Positions 21,352 through 33,560 of a stretch of DNA of 64,000 nucleotides are shown here, piece after piece. Source of the stretch: Solea solea (Eukaryota; Chordata; Actinopteri; Pleuronectiformes; Soleidae); NCBI RefSeq assembly GCF_958295425.1, contig NC_081143.1, positions 28,754,578 to 28,818,577 on the forward strand, read 5' to 3'. How positions within the stretch are numbered: the stretch's first letter is position 1; each line of letters opens with the position of its first letter. Made by a program: the position numbers and the translations under genes. The notes under the pieces were generated by a model. It saw only the letters and a program-made list of their open reading frames with translations. It ran no database searches and was not told where the DNA came from.

Positions 21352-21840
21352 ACAGAGTTCTCCTGACTCCTTTCATAATATAATGAACTATAGATGATGG
21401 CAGATGTAGATAATGTGCAGTCTTACACTAAGAGTGTTACCAAATGATGACTCAGCCTTTGATGGATGCTACGTTCATAACCCTCACCTGTTACCACTTG
21501 GTTTATCTGTTAAATAAAGGTTCAACAGATCTGTGGATATCGATATATATATACGTCACCTACCTGTGTCCTCTGTCCTCTGTCCTCTCCGTCTTCTCCC
21601 TCCCTGTCCAGTGATTGACAGTTCATTACCATGTGTACGTGATGGACGCTCTCGCCTCCCAAAACTGCAACAGTGACATCAAAGTGTCGGTGTTTGGTTG
21701 TGTGTGTGTGTGCTAATGCTGCTGCACAGGTAATGAACACGCCCACACAGTGTGTCCACACATGAAACAATGATGCAGTGATGCACACGCATGACCTGCT
21801 CACGTGAGAGTACAGACAACACTGACAGTCTAATTACGTC

Positions 21841-21900
21841 ATAATAATAATAATGACAATAATAACAATAATAATAATAATAATAATAATAAATAATAAT
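21841..21900. repeat. (TAA)n microsatellite
   Basis: AAT/TAA repeats with a few interruptions. Confidence 0.93.
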
Positions 21901-22001
21901 GCACTAGTTGTCCTTCTCTCATCTGAAATCCCTGAGGCAAAGATGATTTATAAATGCCTTGTTTTTGATCGTTCCCCCACACTCATTACTGACTGTGGTT
22001 T

Positions 22002-22004
<3 letters not shown>

Positions 22005-22052
<48 letters not shown>

Positions 22053-22086
22053 CTCTCTCTCTGTCTCTCTCTCTCTCGCTGTCTCT
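22005..22086. repeat. (CT)n microsatellite
   Basis: A polypyrimidine tract with GCTGT interruptions. Confidence 0.95.
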
Positions 22087-22087
22087 T

Positions 22088-22300
22088 CCTCCTTCTTCTA
22101 TCCATCCCAGCAGCAAACTTTACAAAGCAAAAACTAAAAAGAACAAAGGCAGAGCGGTCTCTATAGCAACTCTCGCCATGATTTGTACAAAGGACAAATG
22201 ACAAATGTTTAAAAGGCTGCGAGGCGTTTTAATGTTCACTTTGTGTTTTCTCTTGTCGGCTGAGATGGTCCCGAGAGACGGAGAGAAAAACAGCCATGAA
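22088..22300. promoter_or_regulatory. Candidate conserved non-coding element with SOX-like words
   Basis: A non-repetitive block after the CT tract contains AACAAAGG and ACAAAGGACAAATGACAAATG-like words (SOX/TCF-type cores) and has no sustained frame. The call rests on texture and needs cross-species alignment. Confidence 0.25.
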
Positions 22301-22575
22301 AGGAAAATGATAGAGACGGACAGACAGACAGACAGACAGTGTTAGAGACGTGTCCTTGGTGATTGGTGTGTGTGTGTGTGTGTGTGTGCTATTGTCTGTT
22401 TCCACAAAGACCAAGGACGAAGGGAAGGAGGCGAGTGATGTATATGAACATTGTTTATGGCCTTTAAACAAAAACACCTGACCACAAGCTGCTCGCATGT
22501 CACGGAACAAATACTGTGTGTAACAAGGAAGTGGGCGGGGCATGAACTATTTGACAGGTGTTTAGCAAACACAAG

Positions 22576-22725
22576 GGCCGTTTCTCAATATCCATACTTG
22601 TGCGTACTTGAGCGTACTTGCGTACTCCCGTACTTGGCAAGTATGTACTCCCAGCGTACTTCTCAAGTATATACTTCCCAAGTAAGCAAGTACATACTTG
22701 CTTACTTGAGTATTGAGAAACGGCC
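22576..22725. mobile_element. 150-bp TIR element (MITE) with 3-bp target repeats
   Basis: It opens with GGCCGTTTCTCAATA and closes with the exact reverse complement, TATTGAGAAACGGCC. AAG flanks both sides (22573-22575 and 22726-22728). The inside is built from many GTACTTG/CAAGTA words and is close to a fold-back. The GG start, 15-bp termini and 3-bp duplication fit the PIF/Harbinger style, but that assignment is tentative. Confidence 0.78.
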
Positions 22726-22788
22726 AAGGGCCAGTCCAGTTACCCGCATATGGAGAGGGGGGAGTTTTCTGGCCTTTTCTGCAGCCAG

Positions 22789-22801
22789 CCACCAGGGGGC
22801 G
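22789..22801 (+). promoter_or_regulatory. Consensus-like CTCF motif, plus orientation
   Basis: CCACCAGGGGGCG matches the CTCF core. A reverse-orientation match lies at 45768-45780. Occupancy is unknown. Confidence 0.4.
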
Positions 22802-22914
22802 ATGAATATGTCGTGGTTTCACTTCTGGGAGCCGTGTTATTGTTCATCTTTACGTTCAGATGTTCAGTTGTATTTCAGGATTACGGCTAATGTTTCAGTT
22901 TAGGGATTTTAGAT

Positions 22915-23191
22915 CAGAGGTTCTCAAACCTTTTATTTCACATGTCACCAAACATGGAGCTTTCTCACTAACACCATCATCATCATCGTCATCATCTTCA
23001 TCACCATCATCATCATCATCATTACAGTGGTGTAAATAACAATAATAATACAGACTTTTCACAGGAGGCAGATTTATTCACAATAATTTCCTTTGCTCTC
23101 TCATCATCCTCCTCTTCCTCACGTAGAACAGTCTTTCTGATTTTCCGCCAAGTACCACCAGAGGACACGTACCACAGTTTGAGAACCATGG
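22915..23191. mobile_element. 277-bp hAT-like MITE
   Basis: The left end CAGAGGTTCTCAAAC pairs with the right end GTTTGAGAACCATGG. The flanking octamers TTTTAGAT (22907-22914) and GCTTAGAT (23192-23199) match at six of eight positions, as expected for an aged hAT 8-bp target duplication. The inside contains (ATC)n at about 22975-23022 and an ATA-rich patch. Confidence 0.72.
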
Positions 23192-23199
23192 GCTTAGAT

Positions 23200-24219
23200 A
23201 ATTAGGTCGTCTAAGTAGCAGTGTAATGTATAGATCTACATTACACTGACATTACAGTAATTAAACAGGCAACAGTAAAAAGTGTTCATCTGTAGCCACA
23301 CCCAGAATCAGTTGTGGGTGTGGTTAACTATAGACATGAGTCTCTTTGAGGCAAATAAATATATCCAATATTATTCATTAATGTTTAAAACTGAATGTTG
23401 ATATAATATCAGTATCAGCTCTTAAAGTGTGCGCCAGGACCCACTGGTGGTCTAGGAAGGTACTGCATGTGAGTGAGGAGAAGTCATAAAAATAAGGTTT
23501 TTCATTTTCCATATGCATTTGTGACTGATTGAATTTAATTCTGTAACATTTTCACCAAATGAAGTACATCAGTACAGTTAGATATAAAGTAAATAACATG
23601 TCTATTTACTTTTGCAGAGGAACCAGCTTCCTAGATTTAAGTAAACCTTTGTTTAAACTTTAGACTTTAACATATATCTGATTCAGACGTTTACTCACTT
23701 ATACAAAAACAATGTTGATTTTTCAAACACATCAGTTATTCTTTACACAGTGTGGAGCGACTCTGACTAACAGAGCTCAACACATACGTCCAGAAACTAT
23801 AAAAGAAATGAATATTATTTACAACGTAGAGTTTAGGCTTTGTCACGGAAGAACATCACGACACAGAGGTTCAGAGGTGGAGATAAAACACGAGAAGAAC
23901 AAACTAATGATGTGCTTTGGGTTGTGATGTAAAACAGAGCATGTTCATACACAGCCAAATTCCTGCCTGAGTGAAAGAGGAATAAAAACTCGAAGCCTAA
24001 AGCGTGTTCGGCAGAGTTAGAGTTTGTGAGGAAGTGTAACCTGCATCATTTATGTGATTATTTCTGCTCTTCATGGGCTTTAAAATGTGTCTTGCTTACT
24101 GACAACACAGTAATCCTCTCCTGTGTTTGTTGTCATGACATCCTCATCATCTGTGCGACATGCTGCCTCTGTATTCAGCCTGTCATTCACGCTTGCTTCT
24201 TGCTTTGGCGACACAGTTA

Positions 24220-24220
<1 letters not shown>
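23200..24220. other. Intergenic stretch, nothing recognised
   Basis: AT-rich unique sequence with only short chance frames. I see no repeat or exon signature. Confidence 0.5.

Positions 24221-24263
<43 letters not shown>
24221..24263. repeat. (TG)n microsatellite
   Basis: A pure TG tract of 43 bp. Confidence 0.97.
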
Positions 24264-24264
<1 letters not shown>

Positions 24265-24452
24265 CTGGAATTTGCTACTTATTTAGGACCTTTTTGGCAT
24301 AAAAACTGATCAGAACCAGTAGTACTCATGGAGACCAGGTTCTGGTGGTTAGGTTAAGGTTAGGCAGTAACTGGTTATGGGAGAGGTTAGGGATAACCTC
24401 ATTGTTCAGGGACGTTAATGCAGTGTCCTCAGATGATTACCTACACAAATAC

Positions 24453-24483
24453 ATGTGTGCGTGTGTGTGTGCGTGCGCGTGTT

Positions 24484-24533
<50 letters not shown>

Positions 24534-24538
24534 CGTGT

Positions 24539-24571
<33 letters not shown>

Positions 24572-24572
24572 C
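24453..24572. repeat. (TG)n microsatellite with CG steps
   Basis: A 120-bp TG tract interrupted by GCGTGCGCG-type steps. Confidence 0.95.
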
Positions 24573-25250
24573 GATAGGGGTTCAGAACTAGAGTGAGACT
24601 ACGCCAGACTGAGGGACAGAGACAGAAACAAAGAAACAGCCTTTATTTGTCCCGGTGAACGTGTTTAACAGCACACGGTGACAAAGGCGCAGATAAGGAC
24701 GGCAACAACAACAACAACAACAACAACAAGAAGAGTAAAGAAAAGGAGTCTGAGAGAGATAGTGCAAGAGGCGACGATTTAAAAAAAGAGGAAGAAAAAG
24801 ATGAAGACGAGGGACAAACGCGCCTGTGTGCACCTGTAATCACCTCCTGTGGGTCAGCGTCTGCCTCAACTCTCCACAATCCTCCAACTAACACTGGACC
24901 AGCCATCAAACCACTATCTCTTCTTCTACCTTCCCTCTTTTCTCGTCTCTCTCTTTACACAGACAGAAAGACCTTGATGTTTTTCCAATAATTGGCAGCA
25001 GAGGTTGACTTTCTTCTCTCCTCTCCTCCCCCCCCCTCCCCTGTTTTCTGCCGTTTATCTCTCTCTCTCTTTTTTTTTCCTTTTTTGCTCTTCCTCTTCC
25101 TTTTAGAGATGAATAGTTGGCCTGGGATCAAAGGCGGACCCCGACCGGCCACTCTGGCCGACATAAAGGGTGTCGGACGCTGGCGCGGGGCCAGGTGCTG
25201 CACACGGCCGCACAGATGGGGCCCGCAGAGCCTTTGTCCCCTCAACCCCC
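24573..25250. promoter_or_regulatory. Intergenic stretch with a GC-rich candidate regulatory element
   Basis: A CAA repeat lies at 24705-24728. After pyrimidine-rich DNA, a block at about 25100-25245 is GC-rich and non-repetitive, with GGGATCAAAGGCGGACC (TCF/LEF-like AGATCAAAGG core), CCGACCGGCCACTCTGG and GACATAAAGGG words. It is a good candidate conserved non-coding element; no coding signature is seen. Confidence 0.3.
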
Positions 25251-25559
25251 CCCACACACACACACACACTCCTGTATATGAGAGGTCAGTGGCTTAAGTA
25301 TCAGAGCGTGTGCTTCCTGTAAGATGATCTGCACACTCTCTTTCCATCTGTCTTTTTCCTTCTCTCTGTGTGTTTGTTTACTTCCTGCAGCAGCAGCACA
25401 GTCTTTGTTTCTTTTAAGCTCATTTCCACTCCAGCAGCTACCTGCACTACCTACGTGTTTCCTCCACAGGAAGTTTAGGGAAGTACCAGGTGGATTCTTT
25501 TGGCCACAAACATGTTCCTGCTCTGGGGTTAGGGATAGTCAGGAACCTGTATGCTGTGT

Positions 25560-25650
25560 TTCCATCATGGTGCAGTTCAGCTTGGTGCAGTACGGTACGG
25601 TTTGGAACGGTAAAGCCTTTGGTCCGGCTTTAGGAAGAAATACTAAAAGT
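25560..25650. mobile_element. Possible end fragment of a MITE
   Basis: GTGTTTCCATCATGGTGCAG followed by GGTACGG resembles the GTTTCCATTACAATATGGTACC end of the family member at 41.1 kb. It is short and diverged. Confidence 0.3.
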
Positions 25651-26114
25651 GACAGTGTCGACACAGAATAATCATGATCCGATCAGTGTCCATACTTAAT
25701 GATAAGGATGAGCAACACAATACTCAAACCCTAAATATCACATTCATGCTTTGCATACACGTTAACATGGTAAATAAGCATTTTATTGGACTCATATTGG
25801 GCATGACTCAGCAGAATACTTGTTTTACAGTTGGTGCATTATGTCCACGGCCATGTGGTAAACATGTGAACCTTAAATCAATCTGTATCTGACTGATGTT
25901 GGTGTCGGAGGATAGTTGTGATATCAGTGTCATACTGGACACATCGAGCCGTTCCTGCTTAATAACAAATAATAAAATAACTGTGAAGGTTCTGTTCTCA
26001 GGGGAAACACAGGCCTGACGCAGGGATTTAACATCCTGTACCAACACGATGGAAACTTGACAATAGTTGCTTTAAAAATGTACTTTTTTTAAAACGTTTT
26101 TTGTACAGCTGTTG

Positions 26115-26480
26115 CTCTCCTCTCTTCCTCTCCTCTCTCCTCTCTCCTCTCTTCCTCTCCTCTCTCCTCTCCTCTCTCCTCTCTCCTCTCTCCTCTCCTC
26201 TCTTCCTCTCCTCTCTTCCTCTCTTCCTCTCCTCTCTTCCTCTCCTCTCTCCTCTCCCCTCTCTCCTCTCTCCTCTCTCCTCTCTTCCTCTCTTCCTCTC
26301 CTCTCTTCCTCTCCTCTCCCCTCTCTCCTCTCTCCTCTCTCCTCTCTTCCTCTCCTCTCTTCCCCTCTCTCCTCTCTCCTCTCTTCTCTCTCCTCTCTCC
26401 TCTCTTCCTCTCCTCTCTTCCCCTCCTCTCTCCTCTCCTCTCTTCCTCTCTCCTCTCTTCCTCTCTTCCTCTCTTCCTCC
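26115..26480. repeat. CTCTCCTCTCTTCCTC pentanucleotide-type satellite
   Basis: About 365 bp of interleaved CTCTC, CCTCT and TTCCTC units form a pure polypyrimidine strand. The long Glu/Arg/Gly and Leu/Ser/Pro frames on both strands are by-products. Confidence 0.95.
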
Positions 26481-26514
26481 TGTGACTGTCCTTGTCCTCT
26501 GTTGTTCCACAGTG

Positions 26515-26770
26515 CAGACGTGAGACGACGGGACCGGCGGCCTGTGCAGCAGTGGGATCAGAACCAGCTGAGGTAAACATGTTGCCCCCGCAGACAGAGT
26601 CGTGTTTAAACGTGTGAGTGAGACCTGACTCTCAACAGCCCTTGTTCAAATATATAAGTGCTGCGGCAGCCAAGTCCGACGCGGCGGAGGCCAAAACAAA
26701 TAAACCGAGGTGGAGGACACAGATAAAACAAATGAACAAGCCCCTGAATCCAAACATATATGCAACACCC
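26515..26770. promoter_or_regulatory. Candidate conserved non-coding element
   Basis: A non-repetitive, moderately GC-rich block follows the satellite, with GCAGCAGTGGGATCAGAACC and GATAAAACAAATGAACAAG words (forkhead/SOX-like). The call rests on texture only. Confidence 0.22.
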
Positions 26771-27679
26771 AGCTTGCTTTTCACCTCCTTCCACTGACAC
26801 GTTTGAGTGAGAACACAGAACAGAGCTGCTCATGACTGTGAGTGATGGTGAGGACCATCGTCGCTCCTGTGCATCGTCTCTCTGTCAGAGCCTCTCTGTG
26901 AATACATGCTACACACCATGGTGGCCATGCACTTCCATTAGTGGTAACTTCTTAATTAACTAATTACAGCCACTACTTTCATTTAAAAACAAGATAATAC
27001 TCGTCATTATTCCAATATTTATATACATGTATTTATTCTGAGTGTGTTTAGGTAAAAGAAACATTATATCAGTGCAAAGGAAAAACATTTTTAATATATT
27101 TAAAAATATAAAACACAATTTAAAAATGCACAAAGTGACACTTCCCCATTGCCTCACTGTTTACATTTGGACATTTCTACATACTGCACCTTTAAGTTCA
27201 ATCACATATTGTCTCTCACATTATTATTTCATACAAAGAGTTCAGAAGTATGTTCACCCAGAGGTTCAGACCAGTTCTAGACCCGTTCTAGACCAGTTCT
27301 GGACCCTGATGGTGATGGTGATGTGTTTTTGTAAAGCGTGAGATCTCTTCACGCGACGCACCACACAGGAAACACTGCTGTGTATTTATGGAGTCCACCA
27401 TGCAGCGGACCACCACCGCTGGGAAATAACATGATCTTTTTAACCCTAGGTGCTTTTTGCCTAAACCTAACTAACCACCTACATGACCATAAAATGTTTA
27501 TTATGTCCTCATTTTACACCAACAGTGCCTCTAGTGGATGATATGTAGACTACAGTCCCCACAAAACCAAACCTTTTAGAAATCAACATTTGTTCTCTCT
27601 TAAACCGAGCTGTGTCTCTACATATGAACACTTAGATAAGTTTAAAGACTAAACTGTCAGAGAGAGAGAGAGAGAGAGA

Positions 27680-27714
<35 letters not shown>

Positions 27715-29780
27715 TTTTTCCACACTCTGCATGCTGTCATGCATGCATCCCAGGCGTCGGCCATATGTTTGAGATTAGATGTACTCTTTTGTCAGAACAC
27801 AGAACACAGTCAACAAAGTTCTGCCAGTTCCCCAGTGCTTTCTCCACACCCTGCGCTCGTGTTCTAATGGTTTTCATTCACCAGGATAACAGCAAATATA
27901 TGATCCATGTCATTTATAGAGTATGTATAAGACAAGGCTGCTCTCTCTGTGTGTGTGTGTGTGTGTATGTGTGTGTGTGTGTGTGTGCGCGTGTGTGTGT
28001 GTGTGTGTGTGCACGATGAACGACCTGAGAAAGATTTATTTGTGCAAACGTACACGTTTCGATCCTCGTGTGCTCTACATGCACTGAGATGTTTGTTTAC
28101 ATGGCTTTTACTTACAAATGACTGCAGTGATGAATGATCCGATCCTCAGTCTGTTTAAATCAGAGCTTCTGAAAACAGCTGCCTTCAGTTCTGGAATGTG
28201 GGTCACACTCTACAGACTTGACTGACAGCCCTTTGTGAGATGATTACTAGAACAATCCTTCCACTAATAGTCGCTTGATTCATTTTTCTTAATTTGTGCA
28301 GCTTTAAAGTGACGCTTCACCACAAATCTGTCTTTTGAAAACCAGACATGGTCTTTTCACGCTTGACGTGCGTCTGAATGGCTGAGTTTCCAGTTTGAAA
28401 ACAAGTGAGGAATTTTCCACAACATCTCCAGAGGAGGGAAATGTGGATTGTCACTATTTAGAAATCAAGCGTACACACAGTTTCCCAGCATATCAGCTTA
28501 TATCCATCACTCTAACAGCATTAACATGTGAAAATCCTCCATCCTAAAACTGCAACAGACGGTGGATATGTGCCAGATGCTTCAGACAACACTGATTCTG
28601 CATATACAGACAAAGATACTCTTACTTTTACATCATTTAATATGCAAAGTCAAGTTACAATTAAAGCTGTAGTACGTGAATATAAGAAAATGTTCTTTAT
28701 GGTCAATTCATTGGCTCCACACGACACTCTGTGTTTGGCATTGTTTAAATCACGTGTCCATCCATGACATTACCGCCCAACACGACAGGAAGTGTATGTA
28801 TGTTTTATGTCAGGACAGGTGGAGGCAACAGTGACATGACTTTCTGAAGTGAATTCTACTGCTCTAAAACCTGGTTCGGCAGTAGTTTCTTGTCCCCGCC
28901 CACCTCGCGCTGACGCTGTATGCACACAAACACTCCCTCACTCAGGTCAGATTGTATTGCTGTACATTGTCCATTATAGACGAAGACAAAGGACATAAAT
29001 AATGCAACATCCTCTCAGTTTCCACATAACAAACATGGTCAGAATCACCAACATGTTCACACTTTAATGGAATATAATAAACTTTCATGACACGTGGCCT
29101 GAGGCAACCTCTGCATCTCTGTAACTCTCACCCACATTTACTCACCCACATTTACTGATTATTATGTTCAACTCTCTCTTAGACTCTTTGCATCTTTTGT
29201 TTTCTATGTAGTTTTGGAAGTTGTCGCTGAATTGGTCTGTGATTGGTCAAAGCCTCGTAGGACACAGCAGATGTAGTTGTTAGGATGAGTTAGGTGAGAA
29301 CAGAGCATGGCTGAGGCTCAGATGTGTTGTTCTCTTGTTTAGATCACTTGAAGTAAAGCCAAGGAAATCCTGCATACTGTGCCTTTAAATGCAGACCTCC
29401 ATGACTGCAGTGGGATGATGGAACACGACTAGTTATATATGTATAAATACATACATACTTCTATCATCCAAGTATTTGTGTGTTTCCATTCGGAATAGTC
29501 CCAAAATAGCCGTACCCCAACCCTTTTTGGTACGCTTCTCTTGGGGTACCAGAGTACCAGAGCCTGACTCGGGGATTTACCGAAGCGGACCATGCCATGA
29601 CGGAAACCATCCACTCTCTCCTCTACCAAGTGTCTACCAAGTGTCACTCATTTCCAAACTGACACTCTTAACATGTCACATCCAGAGTCTCAGAAACCCT
29701 CAGACATCAAACAGTGTGTTCATGTTCTAGTGATGAACAATGAGTGGACACTGTTTGAAATCCCGCTTATCCACCGCGTG
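26771..29780. other. Intergenic stretch
   Basis: No gene is recognised. It holds (GA)n at 27660-27679 followed by (CAG)n at 27685-27711, a TG/TATG tract at 27949-28012, and a fragment near 29480-29620 with GTTTCCATTCGG and GGTACCAGAGTACCAGAG words that resembles a MITE end. The remainder is AT-rich unique DNA. Confidence 0.5.
27949..28012. repeat. (TG)n microsatellite
   Basis: A TG tract with single A and C interruptions. Confidence 0.95.
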
Positions 29781-29789
29781 TGTGTTATT

Positions 29790-29925
29790 CTGCAGGTTCT
29801 CCAGTTTCCTCCCACAGTCAAAAACATGCAGATCAGGTTCATTAAGGACAATCTCGATGAGCGTAGGTGTGAATGTGAGGACAAATGGCTGTTTGTCTCT
29901 GCGATGGACGACCCTCATGGAGAGA
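29790..29925 (-). mobile_element. Old dispersed repeat, reverse copy
   Basis: CAGTTTCCTCCCACAGTCAA, AACATGCAGATCAGGTT and GTAGGTGTGAATGTGAG are the reversed words of the common fish repeat also seen degraded at 2.54-2.80 kb. Boundaries are approximate. Confidence 0.6.
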
Positions 29926-30105
29926 AAGAGGAGGACAATAAAAGTCTTTTGTCATTTGTGTAGTTTTAGGCAGAAAAAGAAGTTTGAATAAACAGGGAAT
30001 TCCAACAGTTGTTAAAGGTTTAACTTTAGTTTTGGGGGTAAATGGTGCACAGATTACTCTGTGTACATTCTTTTCCACTTCAGAAAAAAGCATGAACCAG
30101 TCCTG

Positions 30106-30143
30106 CTTTCTTTCTTTCTTTCTTTCTTTCTTTCCTTCCTTCC
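30106..30143. repeat. (CTTT)n/(CTTC)n microsatellite
   Basis: Tetranucleotide pyrimidine repeats of about 38 bp. Confidence 0.9.
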
Positions 30144-30360
30144 TAGATTTCTTCCAGTTGTTAAACTGTGTTTTAGGGAACACGACTGTGACGACGAGCC
30201 TCTGTGCTCCAAACAGGAAAACTACTTATAAACACATTACCACCAACTGTCAGGCTGATAGAGGGCGACTGCTATTAGATGTCACTTTAAGCCTCAGAAT
30301 AAATAGCTGCAACAAGTCTGATAAAACAATTACTCGTCTGTATAACTGCAACAAAACCTG

Positions 30361-30622
30361 CCAGTGACCAGTGATCAGTGACCAGTGACCAGTGATCAGT
30401 GACCAGTGACCAGTCACCAGTCACCAGTCACCAGTGATCAGTGACCAGTGACCAGTGATCACTGACCAGTGACCAGTGACCAGTGATCAGTGACCAGTGA
30501 CCAGTCACCAGTGACCAGTCACCAGTGACCAGTGACCAGTCATCAGTCATCAGTCATCAGTGACCAGTGACCAGTCATCAGTGATCAGTGACCAGTGATC
30601 AGTGACCAGTGATCAGTGATCA
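30361..30622. repeat. 7-bp minisatellite, CAGTGAC/CAGTGAT
   Basis: About 37 copies of CAGTGAC, CAGTGAT and CAGTCAC/CAGTCAT variants in mixed order. TGATCA palindromes recur where the GAT variant meets the next unit. Confidence 0.95.
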
Positions 30623-30693
30623 GAATATGACAGGATGAGGAATATTGACTTCCTAAAATGTGTCGTAGTTAAAAGCTTGTTTTTCTGAGGGCA

Positions 30694-30835
30694 GGTCGTA
30701 TCAGAATCAGAATCAGAAGAGCTTTATTGCCAAGTACGATTTGCACATACAAGGAATTTGTTCTGGTGTCATTGGTGCATAACAAGCATACAAAATTTTA
30801 ATATACACAGTATATAAATGTTTTTTTTAAAAAGA
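30694..30835 (-). mobile_element. LINE/SINE 3'-tail fragment
   Basis: A double ATCAGA microsatellite is followed by GAGCTTTATTGCCAAGTACG, TTTGCACATACAAGGAATTT and GTTCTGGTGTCATTGG. This is the reverse complement of a non-LTR retrotransposon 3' end very common in fish. The body is absent. It directly precedes the 10-bp minisatellite. Confidence 0.6.
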
Positions 30836-30865
30836 TGAAAAGAGCACTACAGAAAGAAATAGAAA

Positions 30866-31647
30866 GTATATTGTTGTATATTGTCGTATATTGTCGTATA
30901 TTGTCGTATATTGTAGTTTATTGTCGTATATTGTCGTTTATTGTCGTATAATGTCGTATATTGCCGTATATTGTCTTATATTGTCGTATAATGTCGTATA
31001 TTGCCGTATAATGTCGTATATTGTCGTTTATTGTCGTATATTGTCGTATATTGTCGTATAATGTCGTATATTGCCGTATATTGTCGTATAATGTCGTATA
31101 TTGTCGTATATTGTCGTTTATTGCCGTATAATGTCGTATAATGTCGTATATTGCCGTATATTGTCGTTTATTGTCGTATATTGTCGTATATTTTCGTATA
31201 ATGTCGTATATTGCCGTATATTGTCGTATAATGCCGTATATTGTCGTATATTGTCGTATATTGTCGTATAATGTCGTATATTGCCGTATATTGTCGTATA
31301 ATGTCGTATAATGTCGTATATTGTCGTATATTGTCGTATAATGTCGTATATTGTCGTATATTGTCGTATAATGTCGTATAATGTCGTATATTGTCGTTTA
31401 TTGTCGTATATTGTCGTATATTGTCGTATAATGTCGTATATTGTCGTATATTGTCGTATAATGTCGTATATTGCCGTATAATGTCGTATAATGTCGTATA
31501 TTGTCGTTTATTGTCGTATATTGTCGTATATTGTCGCTTATTGTCGTTTATTGTCGTTTATTGTCGTATATTGTCGTTTATTGCCGTATATTGTCGTTTG
31601 TTGTCGTATAATGTCGTATATTGTCGTATATTGTCGTATATTGTCGT
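30866..31647. repeat. 10-bp minisatellite, GTCGTATATT
   Basis: About 78 copies of a 10-bp unit with recurring variants GTCGTATAAT, GTCGTTTATT and GCCGTATATT. Nearly every unit keeps one CpG in an AT-rich setting. The 92-aa frame MSFIVVYCRILS... at 31391-31669 is this repeat translated. Confidence 0.97.
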
Positions 31648-33560
31648 GATGATGCAAACCCGACTGTGAAGAGGTAAATAAAGTCAAGTCAATAAAACAA
31701 CATGACAGACATTAATATGACCACCATGGAAACAGTTCCCGCTCAGATAATGAGCCCATTTAACACAGAAAGCTTAAAAAGGTAGTAATTAAATGAACAG
31801 AAAAACTAATAATAATAACGCAGTTACCTAAATAGGGTGAACTGTTAGGTTGTGTAGGTGCAGTTGTAACTTCTTGCCCGTTAGAAAATGATGAGCCAAG
31901 AAGTCTGATGTTGTTTTTCTGTAATAATGGGCATTATTTTCACTTTTATGTGTTCCTCCTACAGAGAAAATAGGCCTGATCTCTCCCTTTGTGGTTGCTC
32001 CAACTGCTCACTTCCACCACCCACACAACACATTTTCCCAGGCAACAATGTTCCTCCAAAGTTTACACACAATAAATAACGATATGCCCAAAGCAGTTAG
32101 CAGTGGCCCCGCTCTCTGTTTCCTGGCTGGAGTTGAAATGAAATGGTAATTTTGACTTGAGGAGGATTTCAAAGGGATGGCCTGTACTTTTCATCTTGGT
32201 GCATACCACGAGCTCGCCGACACATTCACGCTGGGATTAGAATAAAAAAAAGAAAAAGCAGCAGAAGAAAAGAGAATTTGAAGTTTTTCTATGAACTTCC
32301 CTGGTTTGTGTTTTTTCTTCCATCTCCCCACAGAAAAGGAGCCGTAACGTTGCTGAGATCTCTCCCCAAGATGCACAGAGTTTATATAAACACACACCCC
32401 CGGCTGAGGGAGCAGCTGATTGATGTGTCACTGTCCAAAGATTGTTTCCAGGCATTTGAATACATAACATTAGTGTTTGAGTGTTTGAGTGGACATTTGA
32501 TGGAGACACTGTTCTTGGTGGGGTGAAGGGTCAGCTGTGGGGGTAGAGCAGGGGTGTCCTCTATCTCCCATGCTATTTCTGCACTCAAGGCTCCAACCAG
32601 CCTGTTGACTGACACTTGAATCATCCTTGTGATCAAGTGATCTGCCTGCTCGCTCTGTTATGCAAAGTACCTGTTGTGTCAAACTGGAGGCCAGAAGCAG
32701 TGCGTGGATGTTTCCTACGTCAGTCTGACAGTAAGACTGGAGCGAGACGCAGCTGAAGGATTGTCCACAAGCTCCATTATCTCACACACAAGGAATGAAT
32801 TATAGAATTAAAAACATCAGCAGCACCGACTCATATCTCCATCCAAAATCCACTTACACCATATTATTCCTACTGTTAAAAAAACCATTTAATCCCATAT
32901 TTAAGAAGCTCGTTGACTAGAATCAGCATTCACTCCCATGTCAATGACCGTTTATCAGCATCACTTAAACTCATATAACTCCACGTACTAGGCGGCCATG
33001 TCAGCACGTTTTATTGACTTTGAATGGAGCGGCGTGAAACATTGACAAACTGCAATATGGATGATTTGCTGTGTTTTGTTCACATGACATTCATCAGATA
33101 ATATAATATACATTAGAAACACAAGTGTCAGTCAGTGGCATGTTTCATGTTTCACTGGTTTCACTGGTTTCACTGGTTTATCTCAGCAACATCTGTGAGA
33201 TGCTAATAATGATAATACAGTCAAAGTTCTTCTGAATGTGTCAGTGCTCTCTGAGTGCTCGTGTCCTTGTCTTTTACAGTTTCTTCATGTATTGGTGACG
33301 TTCATTGTCATGTGTTGTTTTATCATTCACAAGGTTTCCCCGTTGGTTTCCCCGTTGGTTCAGTTCAGTCTTGGTCAGTCTTGGTCAGTCTTGGTCAGCG
33401 TGTGTCGGCGGGAGAGAGCGACGCACGTAAACAGTAAAGACTCCTAAACTTTATCTCTGTTTTCACTGTGTAACTGAACTAAACTCAAACTAAACCACCA
33501 TCACAGTGACTTTCAGACTGTTGTTGACCATAACAGTGTCTGTCTCCATTTGTGTGTCAT
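31648..33560. promoter_or_regulatory. Intergenic stretch with candidate conserved elements
   Basis: The block at about 31930-32360 is non-repetitive, with balanced composition and words such as CACTTTTATGTGTTCC and TGGTAATTTTGACTTG, and has no long frame. Short tandem repeats lie at 33155-33180 (GTTTCACTG) and 33340-33400 (TTTCCCCGTTGG twice, then TCAGTCTTGG four times). I see no gene. Confidence 0.25.

Noticed and set aside
26028..26580. 160- and 163-aa Glu/Arg/Gly-rich frames and plus-strand Leu/Ser/Pro frames
   Set aside because: They arise from a polypyrimidine satellite (CTCTC/TTCCTC).
28528..28767. 79-aa frame at 28.5 kb
   Set aside because: AT-rich, no motif, no exon signals. Part resembles a common TTAAAGCTG-type repeat.
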